64,000 bases of DNA. Source: Hyphomicrobiales bacterium (GTDB taxonomy: Bacteria > Pseudomonadota > Alphaproteobacteria > Rhizobiales > Rhizobiaceae). Positions 36,843 to 46,234 of this stretch are shown here, piece after piece (position 1 is the first letter of the stretch; each line of letters begins with the position of its first letter). Under the pieces are notes generated by a model. That model ran no database searches, was not told the origin of the DNA, and saw only the letters and a list, made by a program, of their open reading frames with translations. Made by a program: the position numbers and the translations under genes. The stretch spans positions 118,923 through 182,922 of the forward strand of contig JAJFHV010000017.1 of assembly GCA_021775415.1 (NCBI GenBank), written 5' to 3'.

Positions 36843-38252
36843 ATGAGTTCAGCTAGTGAAATTGTAAAAAAGATCAAAGATGAGGACATCAAGTTCCTCG
36901 ACCTTCGTTTCACCGATCCGCACGGCAAGATGCAGCACCTTACCATGGATGTGAGCCAGGTGGATGAAGACATGTTCGCCGATGGTGTCATGTTTGACGG
37001 CTCTTCAATATCCGGGTGGAAGGCAATCAATGAATCAGACATGAATTTGATGCTAGATCCTGCTTCTGCCCACATGGATCCGTTCTTTGCCCAGTCAACC
37101 ATGGCGATTTTCTGCGACGTTCTCGATCCTTCAACCGGTGAGCCATACAACCGCGATCCACGTGGCACAGCGCGCAAGGCAGAATCGTATTTGAAGTCTA
37201 CCGGACTTGGCGACACTTGCTTTGTTGGTCCGGAAGCCGAGTTCTTTGTGTTTGATGACGTACGTTTTGCCAGTGATCCTTATAACACCGGCTTCAAACT
37301 GGATTGCTCGGAACTGCCGTCCAACATGGATACTGAATATGAAACCGGCAACATGGGCCACCGCCCGCGTATGAAGGGTGGATATTTCCCGGTTCCACCA
37401 ATCGATTCCGGACAGGATTATCGTAGTGAAATGTGCTCGGTTATGGCTGAGATGGGTATTGAAGTCGAAAAACATCACCACGAAGTGGCCGCTGGCCAGC
37501 ACGAACTCGGCATGAAATTCGACGCGTTGATGCGCAATGCCGACAAGATGCAGATCTACAAATACGCAGTCCACCAGGTCGCGCATGCCTATGGCAAATC
37601 AGCCACATTCATGCCTAAACCCGTCTATGGCGACAATGGTACCGGCATGCATGTTCACATGTCGATCTGGAAAGATGGCAAGCCCCAGTTTGCGGGCAAT
37701 GAATATGCCGGCCTGTCGGAAAGCTGCCTGTATTACATCGGTGGCATCATCAAACACGCAAAAGCATTGAATGCCTTCACCAACCCTTCAACCAACTCCT
37801 ACAAGCGTTTGGTTCCAGGATTTGAAGCACCGGTACTGCTTGCCTACTCGGCTCGCAACCGGTCAGCGTCTTGCCGTATTCCTCATGGCACCTCACCCAA
37901 CTCGAAGCGTGTTGAAATCCGGTTCCCGGATCCAACAGCAAATCCGTATCTGTGTTTTGCTGCAATGTTGATGGCCGGTCTCGACGGGATCAAAAACAAG
38001 ATCCATCCGGGCGATGCAATGGACAAGGACCTCTACGACCTTCCACCAGCACAGCTGAAGCGCATTCCAACCGTAAGCGCCAGCCTGCGTGAAGCGCTTG
38101 ATTGCCTGATCAAGGATCACAAATTCCTGCTTGAAGGTGGTGTGTTTGATAAGGACCAGATCGATGCGTACATCGAACTGAAAATGGAAGAAGTCATCCG
38201 CTTCGAGCACACACCACACCCGGTTGAGTTCGACATGTACTACTCGGTCTAG
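36843..38252 (+). CDS. glnA: Glutamine synthetase type I
   Basis: This 469-residue dodecameric enzyme makes glutamine from glutamate, ammonia and ATP. Visible are the N-terminal [52 protein letters not shown], the ATP site [50 protein letters not shown], and the adenylylation Tyr in [12 protein letters not shown] near 398. It is full length and regulated post-translationally through GlnB and GlnE in this lineage. Confidence 0.98.
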   Translation: MSSASEIVKKIKDEDIKFLDLRFTDPHGKMQHLTMDVSQVDEDMFADGVMFDGSSISGWKAINESDMNLMLDPASAHMDPFFAQSTMAIFCDVLDPSTGEPYNRDPRGTARKAESYLKSTGLGDTCFVGPEAEFFVFDDVRFASDPYNTGFKLDCSELPSNMDTEYETGNMGHRPRMKGGYFPVPPIDSGQDYRSEMCSVMAEMGIEVEKHHHEVAAGQHELGMKFDALMRNADKMQIYKYAVHQVAHAYGKSATFMPKPVYGDNGTGMHVHMSIWKDGKPQFAGNEYAGLSESCLYYIGGIIKHAKALNAFTNPSTNSYKRLVPGFEAPVLLAYSARNRSASCRIPHGTSPNSKRVEIRFPDPTANPYLCFAAMLMAGLDGIKNKIHPGDAMDKDLYDLPPAQLKRIPTVSASLREALDCLIKDHKFLLEGGVFDKDQIDAYIELKMEEVIRFEHTPHPVEFDMYYSV

Positions 38253-38280
38253 AGCACCGAACATCCATCCCAAGACGAAG

Positions 38281-38309
38281 ACCCCGGCCAGTGCGTCGGG
38301 GTTTTTTTT
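38281..38309 (+). terminator. Rho-independent terminator of glnBA
   Basis: ACCCCG at 38281-38286 pairs CGGGGT at 38297-38302, followed by a run of T to 38309. Confidence 0.85.
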
Positions 38310-38352
38310 ACCGGTCTGGGTTGATGGGTCTGATCTTCAGAAGCCTCATAAT

Positions 38353-39183
38353 TCACTCCGGCCCCAATATCTCATCCAATTGCCGGTTTATCCATCCACT
38401 GGGGATGAAGTGGCCGCGTGGATGAATATCCAGACGTACCGGTTTCTCGTTCCGGCAATTCAACCAGGTGTGACGGATAAAATTATCTTTCTTGGTAACG
38501 TTCCAGGAAGAAACTGTATCTGTCCCGTCGTCACATCCGTTTTTATCTAACCACAAACGAACTGGATGGGTTAATTCACCTTTTGGCCCGTATGGAAAAT
38601 CCAACACCGTGTCCTTCAATCCATGCACATGACGTACATTGAGTGGACCGGTTTCACAGGGTTCGTTTTGATCTGGAAGCACGCCTGAAATCGCTAATAG
38701 TGCGGCCACCCGGTTCCCGTGGTGACAAGCAAAGCGCCAGGCCATTGAACTTCCCCAGGAATAACCTGAAACATAAATACGGCTTTGATCGATTGGCCAC
38801 CGTTTGGCTGCATCCTCCAGGACTTCGAGTGCGAAAGGAACATCATCGGTGTCTTTTCCCCAAAAGTCCCAACTTCGGTTTAGTCCGTTTGGCGCAATCA
38901 ACAGTATGCCCTTTGTGCGAGTGGCAGCAGCAATGCGCGGATGTTTGACCACGTGATAGCCTTGTCGTTTCCAGCCGTGAAAGTGCAGAAGCACGGGGAG
39001 TTTGCTAGTGCCGTCCCAATCATCGGGTTCCAGCGCATGGTATCCACGTTCGCCAATCGGGCAGACAACCTCACCGTGGCAGGGTACTGATGACGCTTCG
39101 GCTTTAATTTGGTGAGCCATCATCGCAAGGAAGGCGGCAATGCTTACGATCAACAATCCGGCTGGTACTAAACTGTTTCTCAT
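38353..39183 (-). CDS. Exported alpha/beta hydrolase, LpqC/PHB-depolymerase-like esterase
   Basis: A 276-residue protein with an N-terminal signal or anchor (MRNSLVPAGLLIVSIAAFLAMMAHQI). The nucleophile elbow is GYSWGSSMA (GxSxG) near residue 146. A likely acid residue is in HGLKDTVLDF, and a likely His in HPRGHFIPSGW near the C-terminus. Cysteine pairs (CHGEVVC, KNGC, LNC) suggest disulfides in the periplasm. It resembles the polyhydroxybutyrate depolymerase/feruloyl esterase (LpqC) group; the substrate is unknown. Confidence 0.78.
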   Translation of the reverse strand: MRNSLVPAGLLIVSIAAFLAMMAHQIKAEASSVPCHGEVVCPIGERGYHALEPDDWDGTSKLPVLLHFHGWKRQGYHVVKHPRIAAATRTKGILLIAPNGLNRSWDFWGKDTDDVPFALEVLEDAAKRWPIDQSRIYVSGYSWGSSMAWRFACHHGNRVAALLAISGVLPDQNEPCETGPLNVRHVHGLKDTVLDFPYGPKGELTHPVRLWLDKNGCDDGTDTVSSWNVTKKDNFIRHTWLNCRNEKPVRLDIHPRGHFIPSGWINRQLDEILGPE

Positions 39184-39299
39184 TCATGGCTCCAAAATAA
39201 AAGGCCAGCTAAGCTGAACGCCTGAATGTTTCCAACTCAAATTAGCACTCACAGGATCAAACTGCCGTGAGGATTTTACCAACTGGCAAGATGGGGCTT

Positions 39300-39752
39300 T
39301 CAAATCCAGCGGCGAACTTTGCCAAGATAGGCTTCGTAATCTGCGCCGAATTTTGCCGTGAGCGCTTCTTCCTCAGGAATTATTTGAAACCGGGAAATGT
39401 ACCAAACGAATAACCAGACGATAGCAATGCTGAATGTATTGCCAATCCAAACAGACCATCCCACAAGCACCAACACCATTCCCAGATACATTGGATTTCG
39501 GCTATATTGAAAAATTCCTGTCTGCACAATGGTCTCGGATTTGTCAGGATTGCGCGGATCGATTTGTGTGCCTGCTTTTCGGAACGAGCGACCAGCTACA
39601 AAGGCAATCGTAAATCCAAGTACCACAAGAACTACTGCCATCACTGTTTGACCTGAAAAGAAAACTTTCCCGGCAGGCAGCACCAAGTTGGTTGCCCATA
39701 CCAGTACAGCAAACATCGAAGCCACAAACGGGGGAGGAATTCGCAGTCTCAT
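39300..39752 (-). CDS. Isoprenylcysteine carboxyl methyltransferase (ICMT/PEMT)-like membrane protein
   Basis: A 150-residue integral membrane protein with four or five hydrophobic helices. It carries the C-terminal motif of the family: GIFQYSRNPMYLGMVLVLVG, EEEALTAKFGADYEAYLGKVRRWI, which forms the SAM-binding part in ICMT and PEMT enzymes. Bacterial members have mostly unknown lipid or protein substrates. The gene begins three bases after the cckA stop on the same strand, so it is cotranscribed with it. Confidence 0.82.
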   Translation of the reverse strand: MRLRIPPPFVASMFAVLVWATNLVLPAGKVFFSGQTVMAVVLVVLGFTIAFVAGRSFRKAGTQIDPRNPDKSETIVQTGIFQYSRNPMYLGMVLVLVGWSVWIGNTFSIAIVWLFVWYISRFQIIPEEEALTAKFGADYEAYLGKVRRWI

Positions 39753-39755
39753 ACT

Positions 39756-42350
39756 CTATTCCTCCTCAAGCATCTCTTTAACTGTTGTCGCTAACTGTTT
39801 GAGAGAAAATGGCTTTGGTAGAAAACCAAACTTGTCGCGCTCTTCCTCCGGCAAGTTCTTCGCAAACGCCTCTTCAGCATAACCCGAGACGAAAATGAAT
39901 TTCAAATCCGGATAGGATTTCCGCAACTCTACCAACAGGGTCGGTCCGTCCATTTCCGGCATCACCACGTCGGAAACAACCAGATCAATTTCTTGACCAT
40001 GCTCTTCCATCACCTCAAGTGCCTCGACGCCCGAGGAAGCCTCGTGCACTTCGTAGCCGCGGGATATCAATGCGCGCGATCCAAATGCCCGTACTGCATC
40101 TTCATCTTCCACCAGAAGGATGGTAGCGCTACCGGTCAGGTCTTTAGCCTGTTCTTTCTTGGTTGGTCCTGCCAGCGCCTCCTGGAGCTCCGCTTCACTC
40201 ATTTCATGGCGGGGTAAAAACACCCGGAATATCGTTCCCCTGCCCTCATCGCTTTCAGGAAATATGTAACCGCCGGTTTGCTTGACGATGCCATATACGG
40301 TCGAAAGGCCAAGCCCCGTACCCTTGCCAACATCTTTGGTGGAGAAGAACGGTTCAAATATCTTGTCCATCACATCCTGACTCATGCCGGTGCCCTCGTC
40401 CTCAACCTCAATCAGGACGTAATCTGCAGCCTGCAACCCTTTATAGGTGAAGTTTTCACGGCAATCCTTTTCCACAATGTTGGAGGTTCGAATTTCAAGT
40501 TTACCACCCTCTGGCATTGCATCGCGGGCATTCACCGCAAGGTTCACGATAACCTGCTCAAGTTGGGAAATGTCTGCCTTGATCGGCCACAAATCACGAC
40601 CGTGTTTGACACCTAAATCAACCTTCTCTCCCAGCAATCTGTCGAGCAACATCCGCAAGTCCGACAACACATCCGACAATTGCAGCACCTGCGGCCGCAA
40701 GGTTTGCCGTCTTGAGAATGCCAACAACTGACGCACCAGACTGGCTGCGCGGTTGGCATTTTGCTTAATGTTCATGATGTCCTGAAAGGATGGGTCCGAC
40801 GGTTTGTGATTGGCAAGCAGGAGATCAGAAAAGCCGATAATTGCAGTCAGCACATTATTGAAATCATGCGCCACACCACCGGCCAACTGGCCAACGGCCT
40901 GCATTTTCTGGCCTTGGGCAAATTGCTCTTCCAGCGCACGCTGCTCGGTGGTTTCCATTGCATAGACAATTACACTCTCTTCATTTTCCCGCTCTTCGCG
41001 TTTCTTTCCACCGCCGTCTGCTTCAGCAACCGGACTGATGAAAAAGCGCACATGGCGATCTTTTTCACCATTGATTGCCAAATCGGCGGGATCAATTTCA
41101 CCCTTACCAGCGATTGCTTCGGCGAAGATTTTCTTCAACTGAGCGCGGTCGTCCTTAACCACAATTTTTGTGTACCGCATCCCGTAGGCTGGCCCATGCT
41201 TATCCACCACCGAGGCAAACATTTTCTGGAATGGCGCATTTGTCCGGATAATATCGCCCTTGTGGTTGATGCCGGCAATCGCCACGGGCGTTGAATTGAA
41301 AAACCGTGCAAAACGAATTTCCGCGTCACGCAACGCATCATCATCATCGCCTGCTACGGATGTGCGATTCAAAACCAGCGTGCGGCTGGTCCCCGGTGCA
41401 CCGTCAAGCGATTGCGAAATTCTGTGATAAAGGCGGACCGGCAAGAGTGTGCCGTCACTCTTGATCATGTCCAAATCTACAACACTCGTAGTCGCTGTAT
41501 CTTTGCCGGGCTTGAGGGATTCCAACAACGCCACATTGTCACCGACAATGATATCGCGCAGGTTTGTCGCTCCTGGTTCAAATCGGGCAAGATCAAGACC
41601 CAACCAGTCGGCCAGCGTTGCGTTGATATAAACCAACGCGCCGTTGGTCTCGCTGGACAAAAAGCCGGCAGGAGCGTGATCCAGATAGTGGATGGCATCT
41701 TGAAGTTCCTGAAATGCTGACTCCTGGCGTTTTCGATCCGCCGTAACGTCGGAAATTTGCCAGACCGTCAATGGCTTTGCATACCCTTGCGCAGCCATCC
41801 CACGTGCCCGCATCCGAAACCAGCGAGCCCCTTCAGCGCCGTTATTCAATCCCGACCCCAGTCGAAACTCCTCGACACTCGTGCCCCCTTCTTTGGCATT
41901 GTTGGCCATGCGGTAGACGATGTCGGCAGCCTCCGGCTGATGCGAAAATACAGATTCAACGCTAGCCACTTCGTCTGCACCATCAACACCCAGCAAATTT
42001 GCGTAGGCGCGATTGGCATAAACTATTCTGCCGTCCGAATCCGTAACCGCGACGCCGGAATCCATTTCTCCAACGAGGTTCTTGGGAAAATCGTCTGAAC
42101 GGGTTCGTGAGGATAGCTGGATCATGCCGAGAACCAGTGCAAACAGGAAAAATATGCCCAGGCTTGCGAAAACACCCAGCACTGCGAGAAATATCGGGTC
42201 GCCCAATCGTTCCCGACCAAAAAACCCCAGGGCAGCTACACCCAAAAAAAGAAACAATCCCAGCAACAGAAGTTTGCCAACTCCCGACGAGGCCCCAACT
42301 TCATCAATCACCGGCTCCTGAACCAGCGGAACCTCGTTTTTTTTAACCAT
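39756..42350 (-). CDS. cckA: Hybrid histidine kinase CckA (cell-cycle phosphorelay)
   Basis: An 864-residue inner-membrane kinase that, through ChpT, phosphorylates the master regulator CtrA and controls its ClpXP degradation. The start [17 protein letters not shown] at 42350 is preferred to an in-frame codon 48 bases upstream. Two helices (about 25-45 and 52-77) are followed by PAS domains, a HisKA domain with the phosphorylated His in [23 protein letters not shown], a HATPase_c domain ([29 protein letters not shown]) and a C-terminal receiver with Asp in [18 protein letters not shown]. The domain order is that of CckA. Confidence 0.93.
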   Translation of the reverse strand: MVKKNEVPLVQEPVIDEVGASSGVGKLLLLGLFLFLGVAALGFFGRERLGDPIFLAVLGVFASLGIFFLFALVLGMIQLSSRTRSDDFPKNLVGEMDSGVAVTDSDGRIVYANRAYANLLGVDGADEVASVESVFSHQPEAADIVYRMANNAKEGGTSVEEFRLGSGLNNGAEGARWFRMRARGMAAQGYAKPLTVWQISDVTADRKRQESAFQELQDAIHYLDHAPAGFLSSETNGALVYINATLADWLGLDLARFEPGATNLRDIIVGDNVALLESLKPGKDTATTSVVDLDMIKSDGTLLPVRLYHRISQSLDGAPGTSRTLVLNRTSVAGDDDDALRDAEIRFARFFNSTPVAIAGINHKGDIIRTNAPFQKMFASVVDKHGPAYGMRYTKIVVKDDRAQLKKIFAEAIAGKGEIDPADLAINGEKDRHVRFFISPVAEADGGGKKREERENEESVIVYAMETTEQRALEEQFAQGQKMQAVGQLAGGVAHDFNNVLTAIIGFSDLLLANHKPSDPSFQDIMNIKQNANRAASLVRQLLAFSRRQTLRPQVLQLSDVLSDLRMLLDRLLGEKVDLGVKHGRDLWPIKADISQLEQVIVNLAVNARDAMPEGGKLEIRTSNIVEKDCRENFTYKGLQAADYVLIEVEDEGTGMSQDVMDKIFEPFFSTKDVGKGTGLGLSTVYGIVKQTGGYIFPESDEGRGTIFRVFLPRHEMSEAELQEALAGPTKKEQAKDLTGSATILLVEDEDAVRAFGSRALISRGYEVHEASSGVEALEVMEEHGQEIDLVVSDVVMPEMDGPTLLVELRKSYPDLKFIFVSGYAEEAFAKNLPEEERDKFGFLPKPFSLKQLATTVKEMLEEE

Positions 42351-42521
42351 GCAGCAAAACCTCAGAATCCCGACGATTCGTGTGTACCAGAGTACCATTC
42401 ACATTTGAATGTCACGAGTTGAACTTATGGGAAGTTATGGTGATTTTTTCCGTCCTTTAAAATTTTTATGCACCACCACCTTTCGGGCAACATTGAACCC
42501 TAACATCGCGAATCAGCAGAT

Positions 42522-42536
42522 TTAACGTAGTATTAA
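42522..42536. promoter_or_regulatory. CtrA-type binding site between cckA and the FliO-like gene
   Basis: TTAA at 42522-42525, seven bases, then TTAA at 42533-42536: an exact TTAA-N7-TTAA, the established CtrA recognition pattern. It lies 114 bases upstream of the FliO-like gene and 172 from cckA. The surrounding 299-bp gap has no gene. Confidence 0.6.
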
Positions 42537-42649
42537 TGACAAAGCGGGCATTTTACGTAATATATGTAGTCTACGGGGCGGTTCTTTGAATACCAAATTC
42601 CACTCCAAATGTTAGTTTGTATGCGCACCCCGCGTAGGAGAAGAAGCAC

Positions 42650-43387
42650 ATGGAATGGGTACAGTCTCTCTTTAACACTGAAGGTTCGACGGGATTACAG
42701 CTTGTGTTGATTACACTTGCTTTGGTTGTAGTTCTGATATTGCTGTTCTGGGTTTTTCGAAAAATCGTTGGAACCCCGGCAAGCCGGGCTGCAAGAAACC
42801 GAATTCCGCGCCTGTCGGTTACCGATGCGACAGTGGTTGACGACAAGCGCAGGTTGGTGCTGATTCGCCGTGACGATACCGAGCATTTGATCCTGATAGG
42901 CGGGCCAACAGATGTTGTGGTTGAATCAAATGTTGTTCGCACCCAAACACCGACTACCCCGGTTACGGCCAACGCCTCTATAGTTGAGGAAGAAAACAAA
43001 TCCGATGACACAGTGAGTGCGGAGCCGGTCGCTACAGCTGCTGCTGTAATAATGGCAACAGCAGCCGAAGAAAATGCGAATGATCTTAGTGATGCAGTAA
43101 ACTTGTCTGTTGAGGAGTTGTCTGTTGATGATGTTGTAAATGACAATGTGGCGGAGATTGATGAAGTTGTGGAATCCGTCTTCGAAAACAAAGAAGATTT
43201 GGAATCAACAATTTCTGCCGGGTTGGATGACGCCCTCTCGGAAGAACCGGAAGATGTTGAAAAACCAGCCAACGACGAAACTGAAAAAGACGTGGCTGAC
43301 AATTCTGATGCAGATGCCGAACAATCCGATGACGAAATGCAACGCCTGCTGGATGAGTTGGCGGAGGAAACAAAAGAGCCTGCCTGA
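42650..43387 (+). CDS. FliO/MopB-like membrane protein with long acidic tail
   Basis: A 245-residue protein with one N-terminal membrane segment (about residues 17-37, LQLVLITLALVVVLILLFWVF) followed by a basic stretch and the FliO-like LSVTDATVVDDKRRLVLIRRDDTEHLILIGGPTDVVVESNV. From about residue 95 onward the chain is a low-complexity Glu/Asp-rich tail. FliO supports assembly of the flagellar export gate. No other flagellar gene is present, so the annotation rests on the domain alone. GGAG lies 10 bases upstream of the ATG, and a CtrA-type site lies further up. Confidence 0.75.
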   Translation: MEWVQSLFNTEGSTGLQLVLITLALVVVLILLFWVFRKIVGTPASRAARNRIPRLSVTDATVVDDKRRLVLIRRDDTEHLILIGGPTDVVVESNVVRTQTPTTPVTANASIVEEENKSDDTVSAEPVATAAAVIMATAAEENANDLSDAVNLSVEELSVDDVVNDNVAEIDEVVESVFENKEDLESTISAGLDDALSEEPEDVEKPANDETEKDVADNSDADAEQSDDEMQRLLDELAEETKEPA

Positions 43388-43406
43388 CGGGTTTGTAGCA
43401 CTCAAT

Positions 43407-43437
43407 AAAAAACCCGCTGGATTGCAGCGGGTTTTTT
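43407..43437. terminator. Bidirectional terminator between the FliO-like gene and dksA
   Basis: AAACCCGCTG (43410-43419) and CAGCGGGTTT (43425-43434) form a 10-bp stem with a 5-base loop, flanked by an A-run and a T-run. Confidence 0.9.
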
Positions 43438-43452
43438 TATCTACACAAACGT

Positions 43453-43872
43453 TTAATCGTCCCGATAGACTTTTTCACGGCGCTCGTGGCGTTCTTGTGC
43501 CTCAATTGACAGCGTTGCTATAGGCCGTGCATCCAGCCGCTTCAGGCTGATGGGTTCACCGGTTTCCTCACAGTAACCGTAGCTCCCATTTTCAATCCGC
43601 TTCAGCGCCGCATCAATTTTGCCAATCAACTTGCGCTCACGGTCACGGGTGCGCAACTCAATGGAGCGATTTGTTTCCGATGAAGCGCGGTCCGCGATAT
43701 CCGGCATTTTACCACTTTGGTCTTGAAGTGCCGCGATTGTCGATCTGGACTCTCTGAGAATATCAGACTTCCAAGTATCGAGTTTGGCAGCAAAATACTT
43801 TTTTTGCCGCGCATTCATGAATGGCTCTTTATCGCTGGGGCGATAATCAATATCCAAGTCAACCTTGCCCAC
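43453..43872 (-). CDS. dksA: RNA polymerase-binding transcription factor DksA
   Basis: A 139-residue protein. GTG at 43872 is chosen because GAGGAG lies six bases before it; the longer ATG frame at 43926 has no such signal and runs through the promoter region. The coiled-coil tip is DIADRASSETNRSIELRTRDRERKLIGKIDAAL near residues 60-95, with the acidic residues needed for action with ppGpp. The C-terminal globule reads YGYCEETGEPISLKRLDARPIATLSIEAQERHE, keeping a single Cys of the usual four-Cys zinc finger, as is common in Rhizobiales DksA. It acts on stringent-response promoters. Confidence 0.92.
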   Translation of the reverse strand: MGKVDLDIDYRPSDKEPFMNARQKKYFAAKLDTWKSDILRESRSTIAALQDQSGKMPDIADRASSETNRSIELRTRDRERKLIGKIDAALKRIENGSYGYCEETGEPISLKRLDARPIATLSIEAQERHERREKVYRDD

Positions 43873-43899
43873 TGAACGCTCCTCTACAAATGTGAGCGG

Positions 43900-43928
43900 T
43901 GTATAGACCGCGAGTGTAAAACTCACAA
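43900..43928 (-). promoter_or_regulatory. Probable dksA promoter
   Basis: On the minus strand TTGTGA (43923-43928), 17 bases, then TATACA (43900-43905), ending 27 bases before the GTG. The remaining stretch to the sixA gene at 44193 shows no other gene. Confidence 0.45.
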
Positions 43929-44192
43929 GGCGAAAATTTCGTGAAGATCAAGAAATTTTCCAAAGGCCGGAAACATCACGTTCCAAAGGCGGATCCACAA
44001 TTTCTCCCTATGGGAATTGCTGCTGTTTTGTACAGGCATCCTGCATTTGTTGGCTCTTTTTTTGGCTTTTGTCTGGATTGGAACCGCTGGAGGTTGTAAC
44101 GCTTGGTGAAGAATTAGCGTTTGGCGGGCAATAGCTGAACACGGGCAGGTATTTGCAATACAATAATTATTGATCCTTACGGAAAACACTCA

Positions 44193-44711
44193 ATGCTTCG
44201 ACTAATGGTTATGCGTCACGCCAAATCCTCTTGGGCTAATCCCGGCGCGAGAGATTTTGAGCGTGAGTTGAATGAGCGTGGCAAGGCGGACCTTGGCAAG
44301 ATTGCAAAAGAAATTGAAGAACGCGGATATCAGCCGAGCCATGTTATCTGCTCTCCAGCACAAAGAACACGCCAAACCCTCGAGGGGATTACTCCGGTTT
44401 TTTCTCTCAACCCACAAATCAGCTTTCCCGAGAAGTTCTATTCCGGTGGTGTCGGTGATTACCTGGAATACATTCAGGAACTGGAAGACAGTACTCCTGT
44501 AATGATAATTGGCCACAATCCGATGTGTGGTAGCCTTGCCGCGGCGCTGTACGGTACGGGCAATGCAAAATTATTTTCCCAGATTACGATGAAATATCCA
44601 ACCGGCACGCTTGCAGTGATGGACTTTGATGTTGCACGCTGGAAGGACATCAAGCGTGGCACCGGAGCGTTGATAGATTGCATCCTGCCTCGCAAGCTTG
44701 CCAAAGCCTGA
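44193..44711 (+). CDS. sixA: SixA-type phosphohistidine phosphatase (histidine phosphatase superfamily)
   Basis: A 172-residue protein. The N-terminal RHG-type motif is MVMRHAKSSWANPGARDFERELNERG, the SixA form of the histidine-phosphatase active site. The second catalytic His is in MIIGHNPMCGSLAAALYG. SixA removes phosphate from histidine-containing phosphotransfer proteins in E. coli, and rhizobial members sit in varied contexts. Presence beside cckA and dksA is suggestive only. Confidence 0.85.
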   Translation: MLRLMVMRHAKSSWANPGARDFERELNERGKADLGKIAKEIEERGYQPSHVICSPAQRTRQTLEGITPVFSLNPQISFPEKFYSGGVGDYLEYIQELEDSTPVMIIGHNPMCGSLAAALYGTGNAKLFSQITMKYPTGTLAVMDFDVARWKDIKRGTGALIDCILPRKLAKA

Positions 44712-44795
44712 AACCGGGCCGGCTAAACATCTATTATGAACGCTTGATTAACCATTTTCGGCGATCTTTGGGCACCAAACCAAAGGACGCCAGTA

Positions 44796-45317
44796 ATGCG
44801 TATCACAAGCCTCCTGATTGCTCTCCTCGCCTGTTTGTTCTGCGCCTCTGTGGCAACCGCTTCTGACAAAGTTTTTTTTAAGGGCATCCAGGGCAAGTGG
44901 TCTGGCCCAGGGGAAATTGTTGCCGGAAAGTTCAAAGGCACGAAGTTCGTGTGCACCTTCGGTGGGGCAACTCCGGATTCCAAAACCAGTATGGACGTAG
45001 ATGGTTCCTGCCGCGTCGGGGTCTTCACCCAACCCATGAACGCCAAGATCACAAAAACTGCCGGGCATTATGTCGGAATGTTTCTGGATGGTGCTAAAGG
45101 CGAGGGTATGGATGTCGTCGGAGGACGTTATACCCAATCGCGCCTGGTCGTTAACATCAAGCGCAAGGATTTAAATGGCGTAATGGTTGCTAACCTATCT
45201 GATCCAAACCAGCTCAGGGTTACAATTTCGGTGAAACATGAGGGCAAGCTCGTTCCGGTGATTGGCATGGCCCTTACCCGGCAACCTGGTTCTGTAATCA
45301 CAGGATCTGTAAAATAG
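44796..45317 (+). CDS. Conserved exported protein of unknown function
   Basis: A 173-residue protein with a signal peptide (MRITSLLIALLACLFCASVATA) and a beta-rich mature part: GIQGKWSGPGEIVAGKFKGTKFVCTFGG near residues 29-56 and a Cys in VDGSC. I recognise it only as the kind of small periplasmic protein conserved in Rhizobiales. AGGA lies eight bases before the ATG. It converges on folK with a 22-base gap. Confidence 0.7.
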   Translation: MRITSLLIALLACLFCASVATASDKVFFKGIQGKWSGPGEIVAGKFKGTKFVCTFGGATPDSKTSMDVDGSCRVGVFTQPMNAKITKTAGHYVGMFLDGAKGEGMDVVGGRYTQSRLVVNIKRKDLNGVMVANLSDPNQLRVTISVKHEGKLVPVIGMALTRQPGSVITGSVK

Positions 45318-45339
45318 CGACTGAGCCTGACACCAAAAT

Positions 45340-45858
45340 CTACCCGCGTTCAGAAACCCAATTTTCTTCCAAGACGATTTGTTCAAGCGGCTCATCGTCC
45401 AAGTCCGCAAGCCATTCCCTGACCGCTCTACCATTAATCGGGAGATCCGGCACCAGGTCAGCAAGCGGCTTTAAAACAAAAATACGCTCATGCATTCTGG
45501 GGTGAGGAATGGTGAGATTTTCATGCGCGACCTCCAGTACACCAAAGATCAGAATATCGAGATCTATGTTCCGCGGACCCCAACGCTCTTTCCTGATGCG
45601 TTTAAGGTTTTTTTCCGCGCCAAGACATTGCTCCAGCAATTCGTCCGGTGTCAGGGCTGTTTCTAGTTCGGCGCAGGCATTGTGAAACCAATCTTGCTCG
45701 GTAATTCCCCAGGGTGGGGTTTTGTACACTGGCGAGACTGACACCAATCGAATGTCTGGATGCCGATCCAGATAGGTTAGAGCGCCCGCCATGTTGGACA
45801 GCACATCCCCAACATTACCGCCCAGTCCCAAGAAGACCCTGTGTTTTTTCGTACCCAT
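45340..45858 (-). CDS. folK: 2-amino-4-hydroxy-6-hydroxymethyldihydropteridine pyrophosphokinase
   Basis: A 172-residue folate-pathway enzyme that transfers pyrophosphate from ATP to 6-hydroxymethyl-dihydropterin. Signatures: LGLGGNVGDVLSNM at the N-terminus, SVSPVYKTPPWG, the metal-binding RWGPRNIDLDILIFG, and IPHPRMHERIFVLKPLADL. It is the last gene of folP-folB-folK, five bases after folB. The pathway supplies the THF used by the Fhs enzyme encoded upstream. Confidence 0.94.
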   Translation of the reverse strand: MGTKKHRVFLGLGGNVGDVLSNMAGALTYLDRHPDIRLVSVSPVYKTPPWGITEQDWFHNACAELETALTPDELLEQCLGAEKNLKRIRKERWGPRNIDLDILIFGVLEVAHENLTIPHPRMHERIFVLKPLADLVPDLPINGRAVREWLADLDDEPLEQIVLEENWVSERG

Positions 45859-45863
45859 CGAAT

Positions 45864-46226
45864 CTACGGGTGACTAACCGTGACTTCAACATGATCCAGA
45901 ACACCTTGTACCGGTGCATTGGGTTTGCGGATTGTAACGCTGGCATTTTTTACCATCGGAAATTCTGCGCAAATTGCCCGTGCGACCTCAAGCGCCAATG
46001 CTTCAATCAGGAACCGGCGCTCTCCGGTGATAATTCGTTCAATCACCTTGAAGGCGATGCCGTAGTCGACGGTGCCATCAATTTCATCATTTTCAAGCGA
46101 ATTTCCGCCATCAACCTCCAACACCGCATCGACAAAAAACCGTTGGCCCAGGGTTTCTTCCTCATTGTAGATGCCGTGACGGGCAAAAAATGCACAGTTC
46201 TTCAAGGTGATGTTGTAACTCGACAT
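45864..46226 (-). CDS. folB: Dihydroneopterin aldolase
   Basis: A 120-residue enzyme converting dihydroneopterin to 6-hydroxymethyl-dihydropterin. Visible are ITLKNCAFFARHGIYNEEETLGQRFFVDAVLEV, DYGIAFKVIERIITGERRFLIEALA with the catalytic region, and VTIRKPNAPVQGVLDHVEVTV. Length is normal for the octameric family. Eight bases separate it from folP. Confidence 0.94.
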   Translation of the reverse strand: MSSYNITLKNCAFFARHGIYNEEETLGQRFFVDAVLEVDGGNSLENDEIDGTVDYGIAFKVIERIITGERRFLIEALALEVARAICAEFPMVKNASVTIRKPNAPVQGVLDHVEVTVSHP

Positions 46227-46234
46227 TTGATCTC

